From NCBI GenBank assembly GCA_964019695.1, contig OZ026530.1, forward strand, positions 45,617,716 through 45,681,715: DNA of 64,000 nt. The letters run 5' to 3'. Every line of letters starts with the position of its first letter. The first letter of the stretch is position 1. This DNA comes from Loripinus fragilis. Taxonomy: Eukaryota; Mollusca; Bivalvia; Lucinida; Lucinidae. The position numbers were made by a program, and so were the translations under genes. The notes beneath the pieces are model-generated. The model was given only the letters and a program-made list of their open reading frames with translations. It did not search any database and was not told where the DNA came from. Shown piece by piece: positions 10,591 to 22,254 of the stretch.

Positions 10591-11193
10591 CACTTTCGCT
10601 GCCAAGCACCTTGAAAAACCAATACCTCAGTGCCAAGCATGTTTCAAGGACTCCTGAATATTGAGGGTATATGGGTTCAACACAGAGTATCCCCAGAACC
10701 ATTCAACATATAGCTGTGAAACTTTAACAGAATGTTGCTAATGTATAAAACTTTCATTTGAAGCAATGATAATAGAAATAGCCACCTGACCGTTGGTGGC
10801 CATTTTGGAAGCCATATTGAAAATATGAAAATGCCTATGAACAACTATTTTTGCAAAAATAGATAAAACATCCATCTACACCAAGTATCAAACAAAAGGA
10901 TATTTTCTGATATTATATTGTTTATATTTCATCAGAAATAAATCAAAATATAGCATTTGAAGGGCTTAATGCGTTCTGTATGTCATTCTGTTGGACATGT
11001 TTTCGTTGTTTTTGACGTCCGCGAAATCTAATGACATTACAAACATTTTGAAATAAAGAACAAATATTTGCGTCCCTTATAACAGTTAAAAGTTAAAAAT
11101 AGAGAGCTATAATCGGTGCCTTTTAATTTCGACTGTAGTCGCGTTTGGCAGTGAACGGTAAATTCGACTACAGTCGTGTTTGGCAGTGAAAGT
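10591..11193. mobile_element. piggyBac-like MITE, copy B
   Basis: It is collinear with copy A over its length, including the CACTTTCGCTGCCAAGCACC start, AACCAATACCTCAGTGCCAA, and the CGACTACAGTCG subterminal motif at the right. The left flank reads TTAG rather than TTAA and the right flank CTGA, so the TSD has mutated or a non-canonical site was used. It lies within the right inverted repeat of the 1.85-kb element, splitting GTGTTCCTTT from TTGAGCAGTG. Confidence 0.75.
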
Positions 11194-11215
11194 CTGATAT
11201 GTATTGAGCAGTGTA

Positions 11216-11327
11216 TATTATGTTCCATTAAAAGTACTTTATTGCAGTTGCAGATATACATGTATTCAAATGGCAAGAGTTAGTTCACGTCATTTGCTTT
11301 TCACCCTTGACAAAGTTGACTCGCTTT
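11216..11327. repeat. Repeat R copy 2, third segment
   Basis: Matches 3165-3270 (TTATGTTCCATT, AAAGTACTT, GATATACATG, GCAAGAGTTAGT, GACTCGCTTT) and stops at the CGGGAGTTTC terminus of the 3.9-kb element. Confidence 0.7.
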
Positions 11328-14300
11328 CGGGAGTTTCACAATAAAGTTCCCCCAAGTGTAACAAAATAGGCAAATTTTCAAACTAGTTATAATGGTTAAT
11401 CATTATGATTTCTTTAAAGAATGGTGTTTGATGCACCTAATCCTAAAAAATCTCCCAGTATCATTTTGTCTTTTCAAAATTATAGACCAGAATGTATAGC
11501 CATGTGTTCAAACTTTAGAATTTTATAAAAAATATGTTATTTGGCCAGTGTCATAGCACATTATCCTTCTGTTATGAAAATATGAGCCCAAATACTAGCT
11601 ATTATGATGGCAAATATTCTCCAGTAAGAAATTTTCCTGTATTTTGCAAAAAAAAATAATAATAATAATAATAATTTACATTTTAGTTGTCTATTTAACA
11701 TCCTACTTACTTTGGTTTTCTCTGAAAATGTGATTTCACCAAGCAGTAAATTGTTTTTTATTTTAAAATGACAATGTGCAAGGGGGAAACGGCCAAACAT
11801 TTCTTGTTTGCTGATATTTATGTTCTTAACCCTGTAATACAGCTTTTAATTTTCTACTTATTTCGTTGCGGACACTACAGAAATTAATGTTTATCACTTA
11901 TATTGTTTTGTTTGCTTTTACCAGAGTTGGGCATATTTTACATCTCTTTCTTTCATACAGACAGACATTTATATGTAATTTCAATTTGAAATACTTCTTG
12001 AACGAGTCCATGTAAAAATATGTCGTATATGTGGTAATAACATATAGACTCTGAATATGGAAATATCCAACATAAATATTAAGTGGTGTATGAGTATTTG
12101 GGCCAGCCATAGTTAGTGACCAGACAGTATCTAGGAATAATATCGATATCAATGTTACTTGCTGTGTTGTACCTTTCAAAGTTGAATTACACCACGGTTA
12201 AAAATCGTTGCGGACACTACATAAATTCTACATGTTTATTGGAATGATCCTGAATGAAAGCAAGATCTCTCTGCAAAATATGAAGCTGAATATAAAAGAT
12301 GGTGATTACATCTTTGTCAAAAAATAGGTTGAAAGGAGGTCTTGCCTATTTAAACTGTTTTATATAACTATAACGATGATAACAGAAAAAATATGCCACA
12401 GTGCTTACTTCTTGTGTTATTTAGAATATACTCTGTCGTACTTTACCCTTTGAGCAGAAATGATGAACTATTAATGAAAAACATTGTTGGTATTCAATTC
12501 ACTACATCTGTCTATAGTATTACTCATTTAAATATCATTTGCTTTATTTAGTCTTAAAGTTGCGGACACTACCAGATATTTTTTATATGTACCCTGACTT
12601 GCTAAATGTCAGAAGCATGGAAAAATTCTATCAAGGTTAATAAAGTAAGCAATACTGGTTAACTGAATGAATGAATTTATTGAACTTTTATAACATAACA
12701 AAGATATGAGCTGTGTCATAGAAAACATAGGCATAGGTGAGCTACGGAGTAACCCCGTAGCTGATCAGTGTCTAAAATGTTTTGCCCTATATATTAAGAG
12801 TATAATCACTCCTATTCTTAAATAGATACAATTTCAAGCGTCTAGCAATCAACAGCCTGGTTTGTGTTGTATCTGGTAAAAGAATATCACATCAGATTCA
12901 CAAGACGTGGCTCAATTAAAACAATCAATATTCAAAATTCGTGGAACAAAATTTTCAATACAAATCGTGATGAAGACCTAACGAAACCCTTGCATAGTGA
13001 TGTTTTCGTAATGTTTTAATTTGTGTTTAAGACTTGATGGTAATCCCAAAACAATGACGTCTTTGTTTGATGTTAAAACTGTGTTTAAAAATATATCAAA
13101 AAAAATATAAATCTGCAGTGAACTCGTTTTAAAAACGTGTGCTAGTGATTCCTTAACGTGACCGAGACGTTCTTTACACAAGACATGTGTGTCACTCCAA
13201 AAGCGATACAAATTGAAGACGTCAAACATGTTTGCATTTAGATTTCAAAACGTTTTTGAGATATCCTGCAGGCGTCAGTTTTGCTGATAAACGTCTTAAA
13301 TACGTGTCTCAGACGTCTTCGTCACCAAAACTTACAAAAGACGTCTTCGTCACCTAAACGTATGGTTCACTGGGTTGTGTTATTTGGTATACCGGAATCT
13401 GATTTCATACTTACTATAGAATTGTTGTAACAGTTCAAAAATACCTATTGGATAGTAAATGGACTGAGCGTTGAGGATGGAAACTCTCTCTCACACACAC
13501 ACGCTTGCAATACATTTAGAGTAAAAAAGTTATATGGTTTGAATACAACTCATATTTTTATTGATTTTCACCGGATATAATTTCAAACTGTGCACCATTA
13601 TGTTCAAAGGGAAACAGATTCGTATAAGTCGCATGACTTTTTTCTGAATCCATCATGATTATATTGTAAAATGTATATTTGTACATGTATATTACTGTAA
13701 ATGGAAATATGAATAAATATGTTAAAACCAAAAATTGAATTTATTGCTTATATTTACATTTTGTTATAAATATATAAAAACTTTTCAAAAACATATTTAA
13801 AGACATTTTTTTCAATCAAACACCACAGCACAATCATTTTTGTGCGCTCAATAGCCTTTTAATGTTGTAGAAATCATTAGGTTAGGCTATTAAAAAATTC
13901 TGAAGATTCTACAGAGTTACAGAAAAAAATCGCCATTTTCAAGAAAATTAAAAATTACAAAATTTGAGCCATGAACTTGAGCAGCGATTGTTTTGTCAAA
14001 AACTTTTTTGATCCATTACTTTGACTCCCTTTGCAAAGATATGCAAGTAGTACCTGGGTATTGGTGTCAAAAAAATACAGCTAAAGAAATGATACTTTAC
14101 ACTCTAAAAAAACTGTAGTGTCCGCAACGTTTTTTGAAATCATTGATACTATAATAAAATGAGTAACAAAATACAAAAAGAAGATGTATATTTTATAGTT
14201 TTATGATACATGTTTTAAACTATACTAAAAATGCATATAAGTGTCATTTTGCAGTTGACCAAATCACACCAGGTACATAATCCTAAAATTCGGTTATGTA

Positions 14301-15239
14301 TCTCTAAAAGGTATTCCCGTTCTCCCTCTATTTTTCTTACTTTTTGAAATTAGCTGGCAAAAAGCAATTGCACTTAACAAATGCTGAAACATATTTTAAA
14401 ATACTCTAAATGAATTTTATAGCTGTTTTTCAATTCCTTTAGACTATCGTTGCGGACACTACAGTCCGTTGCGGACCCTACATTGGGACACTTTCTGTTC
14501 CTATTGTCTAATTTGTAGACATAAATGTCCAATATTTTGGCTGAAGTTTTGTGATAGGGGTCTGTTTCCACAACAAAACCATAGGCTTCTTCAATACATG
14601 GAAGCCAGAATCAGGCAGACTTTTGCGAGTGTTGCGGACTCTACGCCAATTTTCGTAGAAAAGTTAACCTGAAATTGAAAAGGTTGATAAATGATAATAG
14701 CATGTCGATTTGTCTTAACTGTTGTTTACTTAACATGATGTATATTTTTGGGTTTTTTTACAGTAATTTGAGTGCATTTTAATGATGCCATTGTATATAT
14801 ACTAATCTTTTTATATGAGATATGCTAAAGATTTTATAACGCATAACGAACCACGATGTTTGATTAAAATGGCGTAAAATTGTTACTTATCGATCAAATC
14901 ACATGCGGTAAAAAGTATTCAAAAGATTAGGAAAATATGCTTCAAAGGCAGATTTTGATATTAAAATACTATCTGTATTTTTGCAGCTGCCTATCAATAA
15001 AAAAAAGTATTTTTTCAATGTTACACCATAACGCGAATTATTGACTACTTTTTGGTGCAATATTTGCTTAGCTAGAAAATTTCATGTGTATATGCATGCC
15101 ATATATCATTTTTTTCGGGTAAACATATGTCTTACAAGCAAAAGTAAACTATACTCTCTGTAAATGGCTTGTTAATAACACAGAATTTCCTGCATAACAG
15201 AGGCATTTTATCAGGGGGAACTTTATTGTGAAACTCCCG
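11328..15239. mobile_element. 3.9-kb non-coding transposon with perfect 26-bp TIRs
   Basis: CGGGAGTTTCACAATAAAGT plus TCCCCC (11328-11353) is the exact inverse of 15214-15239, and TTT flanks both sides (11325-11327, 15240-15242). R copy 1 reads straight through the join, confirming an insertion. No ORF over 100 codons is present, so it is non-autonomous or decayed. Inside are seven copies of GTTGCGGACACTAC or close variants (11865, 12207, 12559, 14115 inverted, 14449, 14468, 14631), candidate transposase-binding or regulatory repeats. A 3-bp TSD with these ends does not fix the superfamily. Confidence 0.85.
13800..14030. repeat. Direct repeat of 10.26-10.47 kb; empty piggyBac site
   Basis: The left flank (CTTTTCAAAAACATATTTAAAGAC) aligns to both sides of MITE copy A, whose insertion split the single TTAA. 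See the copy at 10261. Confidence 0.65.
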
Positions 15240-15393
15240 TTTGTAAGTATGCTAATTTATATTTTTTACCTTTCTTTGGTTCAATTTGATCGGTGATAGT
15301 AGTAACACTATGCTGTTCTTGATTGGAATAGATGCTTGTCTTCGCACGTTGAAATAAATCCAGTATCGCAAAAGTAGGTCACTGCTTGGATAT
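15240..15393. repeat. Repeat R copy 2, fourth segment
   Basis: Matches 3270-3420: ACCTTTCTTTGGTTCAA, GTGATAGTAGTAACACTATGC, GCTTGTCTTCGCACGTTGAA, CCAGTATCGCAAAA. A further fragment of the same stretch is at 23060-23125. Confidence 0.7.
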
Positions 15394-16070
15394 GCGAACA
15401 AAGGGAGCAAGTTACGAAACATTGTGTTTGTTATTGTTTTTATTTTCGGGTTCAAAAACTGTAACTTTGTTCTCCTAGACGCTCGTACAGCAAATTTTGG
15501 CTCAAAATAATTGGCCATCACTGCATCTTAACTCTTTCAACTTACATGGGCACTGTTATCCAGGGATACAGACTAATTTTTTTTCGCCAGGACCAAGCTG
15601 GACCCCAGACACAAAATGATTAGGGGCACAGCCCAAAACTAAGGGGCCCAGGATTTGGCAGAAAATTAAACTCATTTCAACATTGAAGTCAGAATTAACT
15701 TCTCAAATCTATCAACATATTAACAGCATTTTGAATCACCTAAATGAAGATTTGTAAACTTCCAACAGCTAGATCAGATTTGACAAGACTTCATACCTTT
15801 ACATACACCATTTTTTCAAGGGCAAGATGGGCCCCTAAACATTTAGTTTTAGGGGACAAGCCCAAAATTTAGGGGCACTGGGCTAGTGGGCCCCTGTTAG
15901 TCCTCTTTTCCCTGTTATCGTTAGCTCCATACTTTGCAAAAAAATCTTTAATGTTTACATTAACTTTCTCTCGCTGCCTGAAAACTGAGATGCTGGAAAT
16001 GATGCTCGAAATGAAAACTATCCTGCAGTTGTGCAAACACAATGTTTCGTACTTTGCTCACTTCGTTCGC
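15394..16070. mobile_element. 677-bp TIR element
   Basis: GCGAACAAAGGGAGCAAG...GAAACATTGTGTTTG (15394-15430) is inverted at 16034-16070 with few mismatches, giving ~37-bp TIRs. Alignment with R copy 1 breaks at this point, supporting insertion, though no clear TSD was seen. It is non-coding and hosts a nested MITE (15561-15914). Confidence 0.7.
15561..15914. mobile_element. 354-bp hAT-like MITE
   Basis: The ends CAGGGATACAGACTAA and the inverse CAGGGAAAAGAGGACTAA are flanked by TTATC at 15556-15560 and 15915-15919. The interior has mirrored AGGGGC...GCCC blocks (15631-15650 and 15832-15895). CAGGG termini with a 5-bp duplication fit a short-TSD hAT-type group; CACTA-like origin is an alternative. 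Confidence 0.7.
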
Positions 16071-17940
16071 CAGAAACTGCCTTCTAGAGCATCAATAACA
16101 TGTTTTTGGACATAACTACAAACACTTGTGCTCCCACAGGGGGAATTTTGCAGACCATGTTTTTTCTTGAAGGTCAAAATGCTAGCCTCCTGAAAATGGG
16201 AGCGTTAAGCTGTAACAGCCTGTTACATACGTTACCCAACAAAGTATTTGAAAATTAACATTTTTTAAGACTTCAGAAAAGAGCAAAAGATATGGTAAGA
16301 TTTCCGAATTGTTTACATCTTCTAAGTAAGCTATTACTGTGCCCTATATATATATTGATATTTAAACAAATATAGTCACCACCGAAGTATTGTATGTTAC
16401 ATGTTTCATTGAACACCCTTTTAAATGATAAATGAATCTAATTTAGTTTGTCTTAAATTTTATTGAAACCAGTTTATGTTTATTAATGTGGTATTCTATT
16501 AACGACGTTTTATTTACCTTTTCAAATTTGCAAGCATTATGTTTCTATCTTATATACTTTTCGAGTTATTAGATGTTTAACATGGTAGCCCCAGATCACA
16601 CAAAAATGTCAAATGTAATTCTCTATGCCTTGAGTTGGCTATAGACCACCTCCCCAGGGCGACTTTTGTGCACTATGATTTCCAAATACTACATTATATA
16701 AGCCACAAAAATGAAATATGTTAGCCGGTAGCCCTCTAAGAGTGGCAGCATTAGCGTGCAACATCATGTTACGTACGTTACACGCAAAATAAAATTAAAT
16801 TTTCCTGATAATGTCTCCAACATGACATATTCACATTTTATTGAAGTCTGGTACAGGTTTAAGAACATCTTATAACACAGACACATAATTGTAGCATTTA
16901 TTTTATAAATGTCTTGAGTTTTTGCCATTGTATATGAAACTTAGTGTTTCATATGTTATTTCCAAGGATCAGTATGGCAGTTATTGACTATACATGTATT
17001 ACATCTATCAGTGAATATAGCAAATCTATAAGGCTGCTACTCAAATGAATTGACGTTCTGTGTTATGGTGTCTTACACTATTTTACAGCCCAGGCTACAT
17101 ACGTTACTCTCAGAATACCATTAAACTATCAAGATAAGGTATCCAACACGACCTGTTTGTACGTTTTTGCATGCTGGCACAGGTTTATGTACTTCTTTAT
17201 ACTGTGGCTTATTTGCTGAAGAAGTAACTCGAAACAAACTACCATTAACCCTCTTTTCTTTTATAGAGACAACATATATAGTTAACATAATTCTCTTGTA
17301 AATTTTGTAACATACAGTTCAATATGTGAGTAACAACTTAAAAGATCAAAGAAAAACCCATCTGGTAGAAAGTTATAGAGCGTTTTTTTGCCAAGCTAGC
17401 AACTCTTATTCAAGGCTTTAAAGAATTTTCCAATACAGCTTACTTATCCTCTATCAGATTCATCTTGCAAGGATTTTGCAATATGCTAGCACTCTGGTAA
17501 TGACACCATTACCTTGTAACAGCCAATTACATATATAACCCATCACTATCTTTGATAATTTTAGTAAATGACACGACTTCTAAAAAGTGCAAACCATAAG
17601 GTTATATTTCCAAATTGGCTATATCATCCAAGTAAGCTATTTTTGCATCACAGGTATGGACCTTTAAAAACAAATATACACCCCAAAGTGTTACCCATGT
17701 TACATTTTTTCATTATTCCTATATAAATGATTTATGAAACTAATATTGTTTGATATTTTTTAAAATGTTTTATGCACCTTTTGGAAACGGCAAATATTAT
17801 GTTTCTATCTTTTATAAAGTTTGATTGAGTTTTGAACATGGTAACCCCATATAACGAAAAATGTAAAATATAATTTTGTGGCTCTTTTATTCGGGTACAA
17901 TAAAGTTTTCTTACACTAGAGGTACTCGATTTCCTTCTCA
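16071..17940. repeat. Repeat R, right part, in several degenerate units
   Basis: The motif GTAACAGCCTGTTACATACG or its relatives recurs near 16214, 16755, 17085 and 17516, each followed by ATTTGATAATT-like and AAGTGCAAA-like blocks. TTATGTTTCTATCTT with AACATGGTAGCCCCA recurs at about 16538/16576 and 17798/17836. Copy 1 shows the same elements at 3515 and 4690-4830. This is a diverged tandem array of ~350-550-bp units; short ORFs are chance. Confidence 0.55.
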
Positions 17941-18319
17941 CTTATTTCCACACATTTTGTCTATATCTAGAAAGCCTCTCTTGTTTTCATGGGAAAGACT
18001 TGATAGTTCAAGCTTTGTATTAACATCTTAATGACAGAAAAGCAGGATTGAAGTACATTCATGTTCATGCCAATTAAAATAATCAGTATATGTGAATGGC
18101 TATGGTATTTTTTAGAATCAAGTCGTACTGCAGCTTATTCCCATTTACATAAATAGCACATGTTAGGGCTTCATGTCACTGATGAGCGTCTAGAGCAATT
18201 TTTGTTTGTTTTCCTACCCTGCCTAGGATGTAGATAAACTAGTGGGGAGGGGTTCTCTCTCAAATTGAAAGGAACAACCTTTCCGTCTTACTAACGCATT
18301 GGCACATTGGTAATGTAAC
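17941..18319. other. AT-rich spacer, nothing recognised
   Basis: No inverted repeat, tandem repeat or coding signal was identified. Confidence 0.4.
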
Positions 18320-19065
18320 AATCTGTTTAACAGGGTGTGACTGTAGATCTCTTCCCCCATATTCTGGCAAATGTTGTTGACATTCAGAAGGATCACCTTT
18401 TGTTGCATACTCCAGTGTTGAACAAAACACCCAGGTCATCCTCTGACAGAATGTTTGTAAGACTTTATAGACTGCTGCTTATATATAGTATATATGTATC
18501 AGTGACAAAAACCAACATGCCCTGCCTTTAGTGCCTGGTTTAATACTGGTTCCATCAGATCCGTGAAGGTGTCAGAAAAAGCTATCATGCTCTGTAGTAT
18601 GACAAGTTATGATGTTTTTATATTTTAGCCTAAAGGGGGGGGGGGGGCAAAAAGCTCCTTAATGCACGTAGCTCTTTTGATGTGGCAGCCCTCCGTTTCT
18701 CGTGATTAAACAACAGTTCAAGGTGCATCAAAGGACTAGTACGAATTGACATGTCAATTATAGTTTGTTTTGTGGGACCATACTAGACTGCCCAGTCTTA
18801 AAAACAATTTTTCATCAATGTGCCATATCACATACTTGTAGCTAGTCTTACTCTGATGGCTCTGTTTTGACCAGTCCTTAAAACAATTTTTCATCAATGT
18901 GCCATATCATATACTTGTAGCTAGCCTAATCTTGCCAGTTCTGTTTTGCACATTGATGAACAATTGTTATAAGAACAGGAGCCAGTCTAGGAACATACTA
19001 TTTCAATGAACGAAATTAGCCAGAATATGGGGAGGAGATCTACAGTCATACACTGTTTAACATCA
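18320..19065. repeat. Foldback element with internal direct repeat
   Basis: TGACTGTAGATCTCTTCCCC and ATATTCTGGC (18338-18369) are inverted at 19022-19055, with GTTTAACA extending both arms. Between them CAATTTTTCATCAATGTGCC occurs twice (about 18806 and 18886) in an ~80-bp direct repeat with ACTTGTAGCTAG. A partial inverse (GCACATTGATGAACAATTG) lies at 18949. Poly-G occurs at 18636-18648. It is probably a decayed MITE-like element; the frames at 18223-18531 are shadows. Confidence 0.6.
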
Positions 19066-19358
19066 TTGAGAATAGGGCAACACATAATATGACAAACTAG
19101 CCACATTCAGCCTAATGTATGCACAGACTAATCTGGATCTCTGTTGCAAGCATAATGTTTAACGTCATGACTTGAACCATTTTCAATATCCATACAATTA
19201 GCAGTTCAAAGATATCACTGAGACTTTAAGGGTGACTTTATGACAAGCTGACTTATTTAGCATTAGCTATGATTGCAGACTTTCAACCCCCAAGCAGAAT
19301 GAATATGACTGAGTGAATATAACAATTCTTTTGCAAACTGTATGTTATATATTTGTAT
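19066..19358. other. Spacer, nothing recognised
   Basis: No feature beyond background composition. Confidence 0.4.
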
Positions 19359-19360
19359 TA

Positions 19361-20300
19361 CGAGGGTTAGTCAAAAATAACTGAGCCCTACCTCATAACA
19401 TTTGAATCAAGTAAAATGGATAGATAATTAGATCATATTTCATTGTAGTTATATGTCATCTATTTAATCACCTAATTTATTTCTGTTGGTAGGCTATTTG
19501 ATATGGTTGCTAGGCAACAGAATATGACCTGTTAGAGGGGTGCGTTCACGCTATGATATATCTAATTCTAAGCGTTGCTATGGAAACAGTAATGTTAAAG
19601 CATTGCTTTATTTAATGTCGTCTAATATCTTTAACATGTACCTATTCAGCGTCACAGAACAGAAACCAACTAACCCCGAATTATAGATGTTGTGGTAGTT
19701 TGATTTCAGAATTTATCAAATTTTAACATGCCTGACGTCCTATTATTTACCCCACCCACATTCATACTTACACAATTTTAATAGAAAACATAAAATATTA
19801 GCCTAATAATGCTTTAACATTACTGCATTCACAAACCAACCCTTAGACATATTAAGTTCCTTGATTTAAAGTCACAATTTTGTTTCCATGGCAACACAAT
19901 TCTCGTGTATTTGAAAGTTTGTAGAATTTTGTCATTTTTGTTGCTAGGCAACGCATACAATCAATGTTCACCTATACATAAATGAACTAAGTGTAATGAA
20001 AAGACAATATGATATATGTTATTCAAATAAATGTAAAATATGTCATTCACAAAAACTTTCAAGAATGCAAGCTTTTTAAAGACATACTGTATATTCCTGG
20101 TGGCTGAGATCGTGAACGCATTAATCTGACTGACGATCTTCAGTTGCCTAGCAACCATAATAGAAGCTTCTTTGGGGTAATTCTTCAGGGTCAAAACATA
20201 GATGACATATGCTGCCTATAGAAAATAATCACTTTTGTTGTCTACAATACAAAACAAAAATGTTATGAGGTAGGGCTCAGTTATTTTTGACTGACCCTCG
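19361..20300. mobile_element. 940-bp mariner-like foldback MITE with X-box motifs
   Basis: The ends CGAGGGTTAGTCAAAAATAA and the inverse CGAGGGTCAGTCAAAAATAA continue for over 40 bp of TIR through CTGAGCCCTACCTCATAACA. They are flanked by TA at 19359-19360 and 20301-20302, fitting Tc1/mariner. The two halves are also imperfectly inverted over most of their length (GTCATCTAT, GGTTGCTAGGCAAC, TGCGTTCACG, GTAATGTTAAAGCATT and their inverses), so a single strand could fold into a long hairpin. Five RFX X-box-like palindromes lie at 19506-19518, 19574-19587, 19882-19895, 19940-19952 and 20143-20155. No transposase. Confidence 0.85.
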
Positions 20301-20302
20301 TA

Positions 20303-20708
20303 ACATGTCCATTATGCACATTGCACATGTTTAACTTGTAACGTTTACCTTTTTTTAGATTTATGAAGAACATTGAGGCACAGCTTTGCCAATACGCTGC
20401 TAGAATTTGATAGTGCTGCAATTTGTATAGACTAAAGATTTGAACACCCCCTTGGGATTGGCCTTATCAAGAGATTGTTAAAGCTATACTCATGCAGCTT
20501 GGTTAAGCAGACATGATTTTATTCAATTAAATACAAAAAACTTGATTGAGAGCATCTATCTTGAGGACAGATGGGCTGCTTCATGCAGCAGTAAGTGATG
20601 TACTTAATTATTTAATCCGACAAGTACTACTTTTTGTTTCCTCTAGGGTAGAACCTGAAGCTGTTTGCTTATTAAGCTTGAAGTAAATGTATCACTCAAC
20701 CAATTGAT
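20303..20708 (+). other. 5' flank of the zinc-finger frame with candidate splice acceptor
   Basis: ACTTTTTGTTTCCTCTAG at 20628-20645 is a good polypyrimidine tract plus AG acceptor 63 bp upstream of the zinc-finger ATG. The frame upstream of the ATG is closed by TGA at 20679-20681, so sequence from 20646 could only be 5' UTR of a terminal exon. No TATA box or CpG-rich promoter was recognised. Confidence 0.35.
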
Positions 20709-21305
20709 ATGTCGAGCTATTTATCTGTTCATACATTGGAGAAGCCATATACGTGTGGCCATTGTGGTGACTGTTTCACTCTGTTAGCTCTTTTGAAGAA
20801 TCATATGCTTGTTCATACAGAAGAGAAGACATATAACTATGAATCTTGCTTTAAAGAGGATACGCCTGTCCATACAGAAGAGAAGACATATAACTATGAA
20901 TCTTGCTTTAAAGAGGATACGCTTGTCCATACAGGAGATAGGCGATACAAATGTGACACGTGTGGAAAGTGTTGCAATAAATCATCTCACTTGAAGGCGC
21001 ATACACGTGTTCATACAGGAGAAAGGCCATATTGCTGTGACATTTGTGGTAAATGTTTTATTCAGCCATCTACATTGAAGCGACATACAGTTATCCATAC
21101 AGGAGAAAAACCTTATAGTTGTGCCACTTGTGGTAAATGTTTTACTCAGTTATCTCACTTGAAGGCACATGAACGTATTCATTCAGGAGAAAAGCCATAT
21201 AGTTGTGACATTTGTGGTAAATGTTATAGTCATGCATCTACATTAAAGACACACAAGCGTATTCAGTCAGGAGAAAAACGATATAGCTGTGACATTTGTG
21301 GGTAA
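20709..21305 (+). CDS. C2H2 zinc-finger protein, prematurely terminated
   Basis: The 198-aa frame consists almost wholly of C2H2 fingers joined by TGEKPY-type linkers, so it should encode a nuclear DNA-binding protein. Finger 1 (about residues 14-36) is intact. Two 19-aa repeats (TEEKTYNYESCFKEDT type, about 37-74) have lost the first Cys and a His and come from a 57-bp tandem duplication. Three intact fingers follow (about 80-158), and the next ends in Q instead of H. The last finger is cut at CDICG by TAA (21303-21305), where siblings read GGTAAA. In-frame finger sequence continues to 21446. No effector domain is visible. It is either a recent pseudogene or a truncated terminal exon; the start is the first Met. 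Confidence 0.7.
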   Translation: MSSYLSVHTLEKPYTCGHCGDCFTLLALLKNHMLVHTEEKTYNYESCFKEDTPVHTEEKTYNYESCFKEDTLVHTGDRRYKCDTCGKCCNKSSHLKAHTRVHTGERPYCCDICGKCFIQPSTLKRHTVIHTGEKPYSCATCGKCFTQLSHLKAHERIHSGEKPYSCDICGKCYSHASTLKTHKRIQSGEKRYSCDICG

Positions 21306-21446
<141 letters not shown>

Positions 21447-22250
21447 GCTTCTTCACTGGTTAAAAAAGCCATAAAACTGTAAAATTTCTGGTTAATATAT
21501 TACTTGATAAGTTGAATTGAAGACTGCCTCCACTACTTGAGGAAATGGAAGGCATATATATATATATATGCCGCCTGTGGTAAAGATTTAAAGACAATTT
21601 CGGATCGAAATGACTAGGTGAATAAACCATATAACAGTGAAAATTGAGTAAATGTTTCAAAAGCCTTATGTGTCGCCTGAGAGGCAACGATGACACCTAG
21701 GGATCATGACTCTTGCGTCGTCGACGTCATCATCGTCGTCCGTGGCGTCACCCTTTTGGTTTCCGATCAATAACTCTTGAAGTAATGCATTAATTTCATT
21801 TAAGCTTTACAGAAAGGTTAATGATCATTAAATACACGTCAAGTTTGAAGAGGTTGGTAGTCCGCAGAATGTTGACTGAGTAATGACACTTTTTTGACTT
21901 AGATTTTGGATAAATTGTCAATTTGTGGTTTCGGATAAATAACTCTTGAAGGTATGCCACAATTTCTTTCAAATTTTACAGCAGGATAAAGCATCATCAA
22001 ATACAGGATAATTTAGAATTTGGAGTTCATTCACAATTTTTTGACTTAGGTTTTAGGCTAATGCAAAAGCTATATTACCTCACATTTCTCCAAAACTATA
22101 TATCTGACAATTTCTCACTATAGGCGATAATTACCCAGTGCCTGTAGATAAGCATGACAGTGATTAAAATTTTACCCCCCCCCCCCCTACCCGTTACTCC
22201 ATAGGTGGGGTAAAAGGTCAAGTATTTAAATTGCGCAATAACTCAGTAAG
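21447..22250. other. Non-coding region with short palindromes
   Basis: An AT-dinucleotide palindrome lies at 21552-21571, flanked by GGC/GCC. A CGTCGTCGACGTCATCATCGTC stretch is at 21716-21740. ATAACTCTTGAAG occurs twice (21769 and 21938), each followed by a TTTACAG block, suggesting a ~170-bp diverged duplication. A poly-C run is at 22174-22187. Short frames here are not convincing. Confidence 0.45.
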
Positions 22251-22254
22251 TTCG

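Larger units (their letters stand above)
9362..11213. mobile_element. 1.85-kb TA-flanked transposon, non-autonomous
   Basis: Left end CACTGCTCAAAATTTTG and right end TTGAGCAGTG are inverted, flanked by TA at 9360-9361 and 11214-11215. Adjacent internal sequence is also inverted: GGAACACTG (left) and GTGTTCCTTT, now separated from the right end by a nested MITE at 10591. It interrupts repeat R, whose sequence resumes at TATTATGTTCC. TA duplication and CACTGCTCAAA ends fit the Tc1/mariner superfamily. No transposase frame remains; most of the length is two nested MITEs. Confidence 0.75.

Noticed and set aside
19961..20194. 77-codon minus ORF as a mariner transposase remnant
   Set aside because: No DDE/D motif or helix-turn-helix; it lies in a foldback arm.
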